Of a stretch of DNA of 64,000 nucleotides, positions 24,184 to 32,521 are shown piece by piece. This DNA is from CAIYRG01 sp964494505 (GTDB lineage Bacteria > Pseudomonadota > Alphaproteobacteria > Micropepsales > Micropepsaceae). The stretch is from assembly GCA_964494505.1 (NCBI GenBank), contig CAZBRO010000013.1:66228-130227 (forward strand). The letters run 5' to 3'. The notes below the pieces were generated by a model. It was not told where the DNA came from. It made no database searches and worked only from the letters and a program-made list of their open reading frames with translations. Made by a program: the position numbers and the translations under genes. Each line of letters begins with the position of its first letter. The first letter of the stretch is position 1.

Positions 24184-26894
24184 GCGGTTTTCTCAGGTTG
24201 GAGGGGCTGCTCCGGCGGGACCGGAAAAGTGATCGTGAAGACGGCACCCCTGCGGTCGCTGCGGTTCGCGGCAACGATGGTTCCCCCCATCGCTTCGACG
24301 AAGCCCCGGCAGATGGCGAGTCCCAACCCTGTGCCGGCGCGCTTCCGGTCGGCCACATGCACCCGATAGAATTTGTCGAAGATGCGCTCCAGATCGTCCG
24401 GCGGTATGCCTTCGCCTTCGTCCAGAATCGCGATGCGGACCAATTGGCCGTCGCGCCAGGCGCGCAGGCGAATATCGGTGTTGCCGGGCGCGTATTTCGC
24501 CGCGTTGTCGAAGAGATTGAACAATACCTGCTCGAACAGGACCGAATCCAATTTGAGCATGGGCAAATCGGGGGCGAGTTCGAGTAGCACCCTGTGGTCC
24601 GATAGAACCTTCGACGCTCTTTGAAGCGCGCTGCCGACGACATCGGCGAGATCGACCAGCTCGCGATGGGGCGTCACCGCACCCGACTCGAGGCGCGTCA
24701 TATCGAGCAGATTGCTGATGAACCGGTTCAGGCGCTCGGACTCGTCCTGGATCGTGCGCACCAGTTCGTCCTGATCTTTGTCGTCCATGTTCGCGCGATA
24801 GGCCCTTAGACTTGTGGCCGAACCCAAAATCGAGGCGAGCGGCGTGCGAAGATCGTGAGAAATCGATGTCAGAAGCGCGCTCCGCAGCCGTTCGGCCTCG
24901 GCCGCGATGCGCGCCTTGTCGACATCGGCCGCAAGATTGACCCGCTCGATGGCGAGGGCCGCCTGATCGGTCAGCGCATCCAGCAGCCGGCGCTGGTCGG
25001 GCGTGAGCAAAGGGCCTGGCCGGTCGTTGTCGAGCCCGACCACACCGACCGCGCCGCGCCCCGTATGCATGGGAATGAACAGCCGCTTGGCGCCGGGCAG
25101 GGTGTCTGCGCCGCGTCCGGCAGCACGGTTGTTCTGCCAACACCATTTGGCGGCCGCGATATCGGCATCGCTCAACAGATCTTCCGGCGGATAACCCGAC
25201 CGCACCGTCACGCTTTCGCCTTCCGGCAACAAGAGCACGACGCGAAGTTGAAGCATGGAGGCGATCTGGAAGGCCGTTGCCCACAGGAGATCGTCCATCG
25301 TCACGACGCCGGCGAGCTTGCGGCTGAAGAGATAAAGGTCCTCGGTCATCTTGGCGCGGTGCTGCGCCGTCAGCGCCTGGGCGCGCACCCTTGCCGTGAG
25401 ATTGCTCGCGATAAGGGCGACGATGGCGAACGAAAACAGCGCAACCACGTTCTCGGGATCGGCGATCGTGAAGGTGTAAAGCGGCGGCAGGAAGAAGAAA
25501 TTGAACGCAAGCACGCTGACGAGACAGCTGACCAGCGCCGGCCAAAGACCATAGGTCACCGCGCTCGCCAGCACCGCCGTCAGGAACACCAGCGCAATGT
25601 TGGCGATCCCGAGAAACTGCCGGAGCACGAGCGCCAGCACCAGCGCCGCGGCGATCATCCCGAGGCTGCCGAGATATTCCTGCGGCGCGAAGCGCTGCCG
25701 CCGTGCGGCGCGGGTTTCTAAATCGGTCCGCTCGCGCGAGATCGGCTCGGGCTCCCCGCGGTCGGCCATGACATGGACGTTGATGTCGTTGGCGCGGCGA
25801 ATGAGCCGCTGCGCCGTCGAGCCGCGGAAAAGCTCGGACCATCGCGGCCGGTGCGTTCGTGCAATTACGAGATGGCTGAAATTGTTGGCCTGGGCATATT
25901 CGACGATCCCGTCGGCCGGATCGGCGGCGGGAATCGTGACCGATACGCCGCCCAATCTCTCGGCGAGGCGCTGACACTCGGCGATGTAGTCCCGATCGGC
26001 GTCGCTCAGCTGATGCATGCGCGAGGTTTCCACATGCAGCGTCGTCCAGGGCGCGCGCAGGCGATCGGCAAGCCGGCGCGCATAGCGGACGAGCGCCGCG
26101 GAGCCCCGGTCTTCGCTGATGCAAGCAAGGACCCGGTCGCTGGTTTCCCAGGGGCCGGCAATCGCATGCGTCTGCATATAGCTGAGCATCTGCTCGTCGA
26201 CGCGCTGCGCGGTGCGGCGCAGCGCGAGCTCGCGCAAGGCGGTGAGATTGCCTTGCGTGAAATAATTCCGGATCGCGCGCTCGGCCTGTTCCGGGATATA
26301 GACCTTTCCGTCCTTCAGCCGCTGGATCAGGTCTTCGGGCGTGAGATCGATCACCTCGATTTCGTCGGCGCGGTCGACGATGGAATCGGGCACGGTCTCG
26401 CGCACCTGCACATGGGTTATCTTGGCGACGATGTCTTTGAGGCTCTCGAGATGCTGGATGTTCAGCGTCGTATAGACATCGATTCCGGCTTCAAGCAGCT
26501 CCTCGACATCCATATAGCGCTTGGGATGGCGGCTGCCTTCGACATTGGTGTGCGCGAGTTCGTCGACGAGGACGAGCTTTGGCCGGCGCTGCAGGATGGC
26601 GTCGAGGTCCATTTCCGCCAGCACCTGCCCACGATAGAGCATGCGCTTCTTCGGGAGTGTCTCGAAGCCCTTGGTCAGGTGGTCCGTTTCGACCCGCCCA
26701 TGGGTTTCGACCACGCCGATCACCACATCGCAGCCTTCGAGACGGCGCTGGCGCGCGGAAGAAAGCATTTCATACGTCTTGCCGACGCCGGGTGCGGCGC
26801 CCATGAAAATCTTCAGCCGGCCTTGGCCCTCTTTGCTGGCCTGCCGCAGAAGAGCTTCAGGCGACGGGCGCTTGTCGGCTGTTTCGTCGTTCAT
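24180..26894 (-). CDS. kdpD: Osmosensitive K+ channel sensor histidine kinase KdpD
   Basis: A 904-residue sensor kinase. In order: the KdpD domain with Walker A GAAPGVGKT and Walker B-like VLVDELAHTN, a Usp-like domain (about residues 245-370), four transmembrane helices in the DUF4118 segment (about 395-500), a GAF domain, then HisKA with SHDLRTPLASI and the ATPase domain with DEGEGIPPDDLERIFDKFYR and GTGLGLAICRGFVEAMGG. It senses potassium shortage and controls KdpE. I chose the ATG at 26894; a GTG three codons upstream is possible. Confidence 0.95.
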   Translation of the reverse strand: MNDETADKRPSPEALLRQASKEGQGRLKIFMGAAPGVGKTYEMLSSARQRRLEGCDVVIGVVETHGRVETDHLTKGFETLPKKRMLYRGQVLAEMDLDAILQRRPKLVLVDELAHTNVEGSRHPKRYMDVEELLEAGIDVYTTLNIQHLESLKDIVAKITHVQVRETVPDSIVDRADEIEVIDLTPEDLIQRLKDGKVYIPEQAERAIRNYFTQGNLTALRELALRRTAQRVDEQMLSYMQTHAIAGPWETSDRVLACISEDRGSAALVRYARRLADRLRAPWTTLHVETSRMHQLSDADRDYIAECQRLAERLGGVSVTIPAADPADGIVEYAQANNFSHLVIARTHRPRWSELFRGSTAQRLIRRANDINVHVMADRGEPEPISRERTDLETRAARRQRFAPQEYLGSLGMIAAALVLALVLRQFLGIANIALVFLTAVLASAVTYGLWPALVSCLVSVLAFNFFFLPPLYTFTIADPENVVALFSFAIVALIASNLTARVRAQALTAQHRAKMTEDLYLFSRKLAGVVTMDDLLWATAFQIASMLQLRVVLLLPEGESVTVRSGYPPEDLLSDADIAAAKWCWQNNRAAGRGADTLPGAKRLFIPMHTGRGAVGVVGLDNDRPGPLLTPDQRRLLDALTDQAALAIERVNLAADVDKARIAAEAERLRSALLTSISHDLRTPLASILGSATSLRAYRANMDDKDQDELVRTIQDESERLNRFISNLLDMTRLESGAVTPHRELVDLADVVGSALQRASKVLSDHRVLLELAPDLPMLKLDSVLFEQVLFNLFDNAAKYAPGNTDIRLRAWRDGQLVRIAILDEGEGIPPDDLERIFDKFYRVHVADRKRAGTGLGLAICRGFVEAMGGTIVAANRSDRRGAVFTITFPVPPEQPLQPEKTA

Positions 26895-26909
26895 CCTCGG
26901 CACGATAAC

Positions 26910-27521
26910 TCATTTACTGGCACCCTGCATGGCATCGAGCGCGAGATTGAGCTTCAGCACGTTCACGTGGGGCTCGCCAATGACGCCGAGGACGCGATCT
27001 TCGACATGGGCTTGGACGAGCTGCCGGATTTGATCTTCCGGCACGCCACGGGCCTTGGCCACGCGCGGCACCTGGAACAGCGCACCGGCCGGCGTGATAT
27101 CGGGATCGAGCCCGCTTGCCGACGTGGTCACCAGATCGATGGGAAGGGGCGTGCCCGGATTCTCAGCCTGCAGCTTCCCCGCATCGTCCTTGACCCGGTC
27201 CATCAGCGCCTTGGACGTGGGCCCAAGGTTGGAGCCTGAGGAATTGGCCGCATTATAAGGTGCTGCCACCGACTTGGACGGGTCCTTCGGATCGGGGGCC
27301 GACGTCGCCGACGGCCGGCCATGGAAATATTTCGCGTCTGCGAAATTCTGGCCGATCAGCTCCGACCCGATCACCTTGCCATTCTGTTCGATCATGCTGC
27401 CGCCGGCCTGGTACGGAAACACGGCCTCCGCAATTCCGGTCATGGCAAGCGGGTAAACGAGCCCGGTGACGATCGTAAAACCAACGATCATCATGATGGC
27501 GGGACGGATATGGTTCCACAT
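26910..27521 (-). CDS. kdpC: K+-transporting ATPase subunit C
   Basis: A 203-residue subunit with one N-terminal membrane helix (MMIVGFTIVTGLVYPLAMTG) and a large exposed domain with GQNFADAKYFHGRPSAT, TTSASGLDPDITPAGA and HVNVLKLNLALD, all KdpC signatures. It stabilises the KdpFABC complex and increases nucleotide affinity of KdpB. GAGG precedes the ATG at 27521, which is 10 bases past the kdpB stop. Confidence 0.95.
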   Translation of the reverse strand: MWNHIRPAIMMIVGFTIVTGLVYPLAMTGIAEAVFPYQAGGSMIEQNGKVIGSELIGQNFADAKYFHGRPSATSAPDPKDPSKSVAAPYNAANSSGSNLGPTSKALMDRVKDDAGKLQAENPGTPLPIDLVTTSASGLDPDITPAGALFQVPRVAKARGVPEDQIRQLVQAHVEDRVLGVIGEPHVNVLKLNLALDAMQGASK

Positions 27522-27531
27522 GTGATTTTCC

Positions 27532-29679
27532 TCACGCAAGACCGATGGCGGTCACGAACATGTCGATCAGCTTGATGCCGACGAACGGCACGACGATGCC
27601 GCCAAGACCGTAGACCAGAAGATTGCGGCGCAGGATCGTTGCCGCTCCCACGGGACGATAGGCCACGCCCTTCAGGGCCAGCGGGATCAGCGCAACGATG
27701 ATGAGCGCATTGAAGATGATCGCCGAGAGAATGGCGCTTTGGGGCGTCGAGAGGCCCATGACGTTCAGCGACTGAAGCTGCGGATAGAAGGCGATGAACA
27801 TCGCCGGGATGATGGCGAAATATTTCGCCACGTCATTGGCGATGGAGAAGGTGGTCAGGGCGCCGCGCGTCATCAGGAGCTGCTTTCCGATCTCGACGAT
27901 TTCGATGAGCTTGGTCGGATCGGAATCGAGATCGACCATGTTGCCGGCTTCGCGCGCGGCCATGGTGCCTGTGTTCATCGCAACCCCGACATCGGCCTGG
28001 GCGAGCGCGGGCGCATCGTTGGTGCCGTCGCCGCACATGGCGACCAGCTTGCCTTGGGCCTGTTCGTCGCGGATCAGTTTGAGCTTGGCTTCGGGCGTCG
28101 CCTGGGCAAGGAAATCGTCCACGCCGGATTCGGCCGCGATGGCAGCAGCGGTGAGCGCATTATCCCCGGTGATCATCACCGTGCGGATGCCCATCTTGCG
28201 CAGAGCCGCGAAGCGCTCTTTGATGCCGCCCTTCACGATGTCCTTCAGGTGAATGACGCCCAGCAATTTGCCGTCCTTGGCTACCGCGAGCGGCGTGCCG
28301 CCGGACTTCGCGATGCGTTCCGCCAGCGTTATCAGCGCGCCCGACATGTCCGCGCCCAAGGTCTTGACGGCAGTCGCACTCGCGGCATCGGGGTCCGAAG
28401 GCAGCGCTATGCCGAGAGTGGCGTGAACATATTGAAGCACCGCATCCACCGCCCCTTTCCGGATCGACGAACCTTCGTAGTCGATGCCGCTGATGCGCGT
28501 TTGGGCCGAGAAGGGGATGAACCTCGCATTCAAGGGCGCCATGTCGCGGCCGCGAATGCCATATTTCTCCTTGGCCAAAACAACGATGGAACGACCCTCC
28601 GGGGTTTCGTCGGAGAGCGATGCAAGCTGCGCCGCATCCGCGAGATCGCGCTCGGCGACGCCCGGAAGCGGCAGGAACTCGGTTGCCTGGCGGTTGCCCA
28701 ACGTGATGGTGCCGGTCTTGTCGAGCAACAACGTATCGACATCGCCCGCGGCCTCGACCGCACGGCCCGACATTGCGAGCACATTGAAGCGCACGAGCCG
28801 GTCCATGCCGGCGATGCCGATGGCCGAGAGCAGCGCGCCGATGGTCGTGGGGATGAGCGTCACGAACAGCGCCACCAGCACCAGCACCGAAAGCTTGCCG
28901 CCGGCATAGGCGGCAAAGCTCGGAATGCTCGCGACGGCAAAGACGAAAATGATCGTCATGCCGGCAAGCAGGATGTTCAACGCGATTTCGTTGGGCGTCT
29001 TCTGCCGCTCGGCGCCTTCGACCAGTGCGATCATGCGGTCGAGGAAGGTCGAGCCTTGCGCGGCCGTGATCCTGACCTGGATCTGATCGGAGATCACCAG
29101 CGTGCCGCCGGTAACGGCCGAACGGTCACCGCCCGATTCGCGGATGACGGGCGCGGACTCGCCGGTGATGGCGGATTCGTTCACCGACGCCACGCCTTCG
29201 ATCACCTCGCCGTCGCTGGGAATCAAGTCGCCTGCTTCGACCAGCACGATGTCGCCGGGCTTCAGCTGGGTGGCGGCCACCATCCGCTGTGTCTTCCCTC
29301 CGTTCTGCAGCAGCTTGGCTTGGGCTTCCGTCTTGGTTTTGCGCAAGGACGCGGCCTGCGCCTTGCCGCGCCCTTCCGCGACCGCTTCGGCGAAATTGGC
29401 GAACAGCACCGTGAACCAGAGCCAGAGATTGATCTGGAACGAAAAGGCGAGATTGCCCGCACCGGTAACGAGATCCCGCAGGAACAGAATCGTCGTCAGC
29501 GCCGACACGATTTCCACCGTGAACATCACGGGATTGCGCACCATGATTCGGGGATTGAGCTTCTTGAAAGCATCCCCGATCGCCGGCCACAGGATCTTCG
29601 GGTCGGTCATCGTCGCGATGGGCATCCGCTTGCGGATCTTTTCGACGCCCAGGGGTTTGGCAGTGCTTGTCGTGTCCAT
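27532..29679 (-). CDS. kdpB: K+-transporting P-type ATPase subunit B
   Basis: A 715-residue P1A-type ATPase catalytic subunit. The phosphorylated aspartate is D320 in DKTGTITLGNRQA; the actuator loop has ITGESAPVI (TGES) and the hinge has MCGDGTNDAPALAQADVGVA. It hydrolyses ATP to drive potassium into the cell through KdpA in the inner membrane. Length and motif order match the family. It starts 11 bases after kdpA. Confidence 0.97.
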   Translation of the reverse strand: MDTTSTAKPLGVEKIRKRMPIATMTDPKILWPAIGDAFKKLNPRIMVRNPVMFTVEIVSALTTILFLRDLVTGAGNLAFSFQINLWLWFTVLFANFAEAVAEGRGKAQAASLRKTKTEAQAKLLQNGGKTQRMVAATQLKPGDIVLVEAGDLIPSDGEVIEGVASVNESAITGESAPVIRESGGDRSAVTGGTLVISDQIQVRITAAQGSTFLDRMIALVEGAERQKTPNEIALNILLAGMTIIFVFAVASIPSFAAYAGGKLSVLVLVALFVTLIPTTIGALLSAIGIAGMDRLVRFNVLAMSGRAVEAAGDVDTLLLDKTGTITLGNRQATEFLPLPGVAERDLADAAQLASLSDETPEGRSIVVLAKEKYGIRGRDMAPLNARFIPFSAQTRISGIDYEGSSIRKGAVDAVLQYVHATLGIALPSDPDAASATAVKTLGADMSGALITLAERIAKSGGTPLAVAKDGKLLGVIHLKDIVKGGIKERFAALRKMGIRTVMITGDNALTAAAIAAESGVDDFLAQATPEAKLKLIRDEQAQGKLVAMCGDGTNDAPALAQADVGVAMNTGTMAAREAGNMVDLDSDPTKLIEIVEIGKQLLMTRGALTTFSIANDVAKYFAIIPAMFIAFYPQLQSLNVMGLSTPQSAILSAIIFNALIIVALIPLALKGVAYRPVGAATILRRNLLVYGLGGIVVPFVGIKLIDMFVTAIGLA

Positions 29680-29690
29680 GGTTCAGACCT

Positions 29691-31418
29691 TTAGAAGAGC
29701 TTTCCGGCGCTCATCGAGAAATGTTCGACAACCGGACCGAGTGCGAGGGCAGGGAAATAGGTAAGACCGCCGACGATCAGGATCACGCCCACCAGCAGCC
29801 CGACAAAGAGCGGGGTGTGCGTGGGGAATGTCCCGGCCGACGGGGGCACGATCTTCTTGGCGGCGAGCGAGCCCGCCACCGCCAGCATTGGAATGATCAT
29901 CAGGAAGCGCCCGATCAGCATCGCGAAGCCGATGGTGACGTTGTAGAAGATCGAGTTGGCCGAGATGCCCGCGAACGCGCTGCCATTGTTTCCGGTGCCG
30001 GACGTGTAGGCATAGAGAATCTCAGAAAAGCCGTGGGGGCCCATATTGGCCGGCCCTGCGAGGCCCGCGGGAAGCACAACCGCAAGCGCCGTGAAACCAA
30101 GGATCGAGAGCGGCAGGACGAGAATGGCGAGGATCGCCATCTTAACTTCGCGGGCTTCGAGCTTCTTGCCGAGATATTCCGGCGTGCGTCCGACCATCAG
30201 TCCGGCCACGAACATCGCGATGATGGCGAACAGCAGCATGCCGTAAAGGCCCGAGCCGACGCCGCCGAAGATGATTTCGCCGAGTTGGATATTGATAATC
30301 GGGATCATGCCGCCCAACGGCATGAGGCTGTCATGCATATTGTTGACGGCGCCGCAGGACGCATCGGTGGTAATGGTTGTGAAGAGCGCTGAATTGGCGA
30401 TGCCGAAGCGGACTTCCTTGCCCTCCATGTTACCGCCGGCCTGCAACGCGCTTGCCGTATAATCGACATGGAACGGAAGCATCGCCGGATTGCCGGGCGC
30501 CTCGGCCCAATAGACCGTTGCAGTGGCGGCCAGGAACAGCAGCCCCATCACCGCGAAGATCGCCCAGCCCTGGCGTTGGTCCCCGACCATGCGGCCGAAG
30601 AAATTGGTCAATGCGGCTCCGATCGAGAAGATCAGGACGATCTGAACCAGATTGGTGATTGCGTTGGGATTCTCATAAGGATGCGCCGAATTGGCGTTGA
30701 AGAAGCCGCCGCCATTGGTGCCCAGCATCTTGATCACCTCTTGCGAGGCGACCGGTCCCATGCCGATGGTCTGCTTGGCGCCTTCGAGCGTGGTCGCGTC
30801 GACATAGGCGCTCAAATTCTGCGGCATGCCCTGCCACACGAAGAAGAGGCCGACGACGATGGAGATCGGTAGCAGGATATAAAGTGTGCACCGCGTCAGA
30901 TCGACCCAGAAATTGCCGATCGATTTGGCCGAACGGCGTGCAAAGCCCCGCACCAGGGCGACCGCGAGCGCAATGCCCGTCGCCGCCGAGGCAAAATTGT
31001 GCACCGTCAGTCCCGCCATCTGGACGAGATAGCTCATGGTCGTCTCGGGCACGTAGGACTGCCAGTTTGTATTCGTGACGAAGCTCATCGCCGTGTTGAA
31101 GGCGAGGTCTTCCCCTACGGCCGGGAACGCTTGCGGATTGAACGGCAGCACGGCCTGAAGCCGCATCAGCACGTAGAGCGACAGGAACCCGGCAAGGCTG
31201 AAGGCCAGCATCGCCACGCCATAGGTGACCCAATGCTGTTCGTCCTTCTCGTTCACGCCGCTGATCGCGTAGAGCCCACGCTCTACCGGGCGAAACACCG
31301 GCGAGAGCCACGTGCGCTCGCCGTTGAAGACGCGCATCATGTAGCCGCCGAAGGGCTTGGTGATCGCGATCACGATCGCGCTGAACAGCACGATCTGAAG
31401 CCAGCCGTTGATTGTCAT
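29691..31418 (-). CDS. kdpA: K+-transporting ATPase subunit A
   Basis: A 575-residue integral membrane subunit with about 10 helices. The selectivity-filter loops typical of the SKT superfamily are visible, among them SFVTNTNWQSY, GTNGGGFFNANSAHPYENP, DASCGAVNNMHDSLMPLGG and TSGTGNNGSAFAGI. It provides the high-affinity potassium path fed by KdpB. The ATG at 31418 has GGAA sequence upstream and lies 30 bases after kdpF. Confidence 0.97.
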   Translation of the reverse strand: MTINGWLQIVLFSAIVIAITKPFGGYMMRVFNGERTWLSPVFRPVERGLYAISGVNEKDEQHWVTYGVAMLAFSLAGFLSLYVLMRLQAVLPFNPQAFPAVGEDLAFNTAMSFVTNTNWQSYVPETTMSYLVQMAGLTVHNFASAATGIALAVALVRGFARRSAKSIGNFWVDLTRCTLYILLPISIVVGLFFVWQGMPQNLSAYVDATTLEGAKQTIGMGPVASQEVIKMLGTNGGGFFNANSAHPYENPNAITNLVQIVLIFSIGAALTNFFGRMVGDQRQGWAIFAVMGLLFLAATATVYWAEAPGNPAMLPFHVDYTASALQAGGNMEGKEVRFGIANSALFTTITTDASCGAVNNMHDSLMPLGGMIPIINIQLGEIIFGGVGSGLYGMLLFAIIAMFVAGLMVGRTPEYLGKKLEAREVKMAILAILVLPLSILGFTALAVVLPAGLAGPANMGPHGFSEILYAYTSGTGNNGSAFAGISANSIFYNVTIGFAMLIGRFLMIIPMLAVAGSLAAKKIVPPSAGTFPTHTPLFVGLLVGVILIVGGLTYFPALALGPVVEHFSMSAGKLF

Positions 31419-31448
31419 GGAATGTGTTCCTTGGAACCGCGGAGATTC

Positions 31449-31538
31449 TTAAAACCGCTCTGGGCGGATCAGTGCGAAGACGAGATAGGCGAGCAGTCCA
31501 ACCGTGACCAACCCGGCCAGTGCATAATCGAAGATCAT
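31449..31538 (-). CDS. kdpF: K+-transporting ATPase subunit F (29 aa)
   Basis: A 29-residue single-span protein, too short for routine gene callers. It starts MIFDYALAGLVTVGLLAY and ends ALIRPERF; the LIRPERF end is the KdpF hallmark. KdpF sits between KdpA helices and stabilises the complex. It lies directly upstream of kdpA in the expected order, with a 30-base gap. Confidence 0.9.
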   Translation of the reverse strand: MIFDYALAGLVTVGLLAYLVFALIRPERF

Positions 31539-31549
31539 GGATTTGAGCC

Positions 31550-31633
31550 TCACAAGCGGTCGCACGCGACCTCGTACAGGATGGCGATGACAAAAAAGCC
31601 GATGCCGGCGGCGATCAGGATTGCGTCGAACAT
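31550..31633 (-). CDS. Single-span small membrane protein upstream of kdpF (27 aa)
   Basis: A 27-codon ORF, MFDAILIAAGIGFFVIAI then LYEVACDRL, one hydrophobic helix with a charged C-terminal end. It starts at the ATG at 31633 with CGGAGC upstream and ends 11 bases before kdpF. I recall similar micro-ORFs ending in ACDRL ahead of kdpF in other alphaproteobacterial kdp operons. Its position as the first gene suggests a regulatory or assembly subunit of the Kdp complex. That function is inferred. Confidence 0.7.
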   Translation of the reverse strand: MFDAILIAAGIGFFVIAILYEVACDRL

Positions 31634-31666
31634 GACAAGCTCCGTTTCACTTCGTTCCGAGCCGCA

Positions 31667-31689
31667 CGTGGGAGGGTGGGCCTCCCACG
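31667..31689 (-). promoter_or_regulatory. Perfect stem-loop in the kdp leader
   Basis: CGTGGGAGG (31667-31675) pairs perfectly with CCTCCCACG (31681-31689), loop of five. It lies between the AT-rich repeats at 31690-31710 and the first start codon of the kdp operon at 31633. If transcription starts at the AT-rich box, this would be the very 5' end of the mRNA. It could stabilise or regulate the transcript, or act as an operator. Confidence 0.4.
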
Positions 31690-31710
31690 CATATAAAATC
31701 CATATAAATC
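31690..31710 (-). promoter_or_regulatory. AT-rich tandem box upstream of kdp: candidate KdpE site or promoter
   Basis: Tandem copies CATATAAAATC (31690-31700) and CATATAAATC (31701-31710) lie 57-77 bases before the first ORF of the kdp operon. They stand out in a GC-rich genome. E. coli KdpE binds a tandem T-rich/ATA site, so KdpE binding is plausible. A -10 region is the other reading. Confidence 0.45.
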
Positions 31711-31744
31711 CGAGGAATTCCGCCGACGATTTTGTGACGGCAGC

Positions 31745-31915
31745 TCAGTGATGGGCGTGCAGTTTGCGTTCGAGACGCTTGCGGTAAAGGGAGGCCTGAC
31801 GGACGCCGGCACCCGACACGTGAACCGTGCCGTCGCGCCCGACGAGGGCGGAGAGGCGAAGCCCTATCATCAGGGCCAGAAAGGCAAATACGCCCAAAAC
31901 AACCGGGATAAGCAT
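31745..31915 (-). CDS. Small single-span membrane protein (56 aa) upstream of kdp
   Basis: A 56-residue protein with one N-terminal membrane helix (LIPVVLGVFAFLALMIGL) and a basic tail (SLYRKRLERKLHAHH) that would face the cytoplasm. GGAG precedes the ATG at 31915 by about nine bases; an ATG at 31927 is in frame but has a weaker site. It lies upstream of kdp on the same strand with its own AT-rich boxes at 31959-31969 and 31991-32010. I do not recognise a family. A role in potassium or osmotic response is suggested only by position. Confidence 0.5.
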   Translation of the reverse strand: MLIPVVLGVFAFLALMIGLRLSALVGRDGTVHVSGAGVRQASLYRKRLERKLHAHH

Positions 31916-31958
31916 TGCGATCTCCATATTCTGCTGCCGGAAAGATCGTGAGAAGGCC

Positions 31959-32010
31959 GTATAAAATCGAGAGCGATCGGGGGGCTGTTTTGTATAAGGT
32001 TTTATATGCC
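31959..32010 (-). promoter_or_regulatory. AT-rich boxes resembling the kdp upstream element
   Basis: GTATAAAATCG (31959-31969) and TGTATAAGGTTTTATATGCC (31991-32010) sit 44-95 bases upstream of the 56-aa gene. Read on the minus strand, the second is GGCATATAAAACCTTATACA. It matches the kdp box CATATAAAAtCcaTATAaA closely, with a 1-base spacing difference. This suggests the same regulator, presumably KdpE, at both promoters. Confidence 0.4.
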
Positions 32011-32087
32011 GACGACTTGTTTTTAGCGGCCAATGGGCCATTCAGCCTTGCGCTGGATCAACAATCCTTGCGGCCAGGATGAAAGAT

Positions 32088-32297
32088 TCACGCCGCCGGA
32101 ATGCTCATCGCCGCCAGAAGCAATTGGACTGCCAATACAAATCCGAGCGTGGCCGCGAGCACGATTCCCGTCTGAAACAGCAATTCGCCGGGTGCGGGCG
32201 GGTTTTCCGAATGACTCGCCCTCTCGCCAGAAACTGTATCGGATTGCTCATGCCAGAGGGCCTGCCGCTCCGTGCGTTCGAATGTCCAGCGCCACAT
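32088..32297 (-). CDS. Small single-span membrane protein (69 aa)
   Basis: A 69-residue protein with a polar N-terminal half (MWRWTFERTERQALWHEQSD) and a C-terminal hydrophobic helix (TGIVLAATLGFVLAVQLLLA), so a tail-anchored topology. AAAGGGGAG precedes the ATG at 32297. Upstream at 32367-32376 is another GTATAAATTC-like box. No family is recognised. With the 56-aa gene and the kdp micro-ORFs it forms a run of small membrane proteins on one strand. Confidence 0.45.
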   Translation of the reverse strand: MWRWTFERTERQALWHEQSDTVSGERASHSENPPAPGELLFQTGIVLAATLGFVLAVQLLLAAMSIPAA

Positions 32298-32521
32298 CGG
32301 GAACTCCCCTTTGCCGGACATGTGCAAAATCGTCCGGCTGCCGGGGAGTTGATGGCCCGGAGCGGCGTATAAATTCGATGGCAAGCGGTCACCGGCAAAA
32401 TATAAGCGGCGTAAAAATTCAGACGGTTCCCCTCCCTTAGGGGTGCCGTAGTTGAACCTGGCGGCGCGGGAGCGGATTTCAGCCCGCGGCCGGCCATTTC
32501 TTGGGATATTGAAAAATCGGC

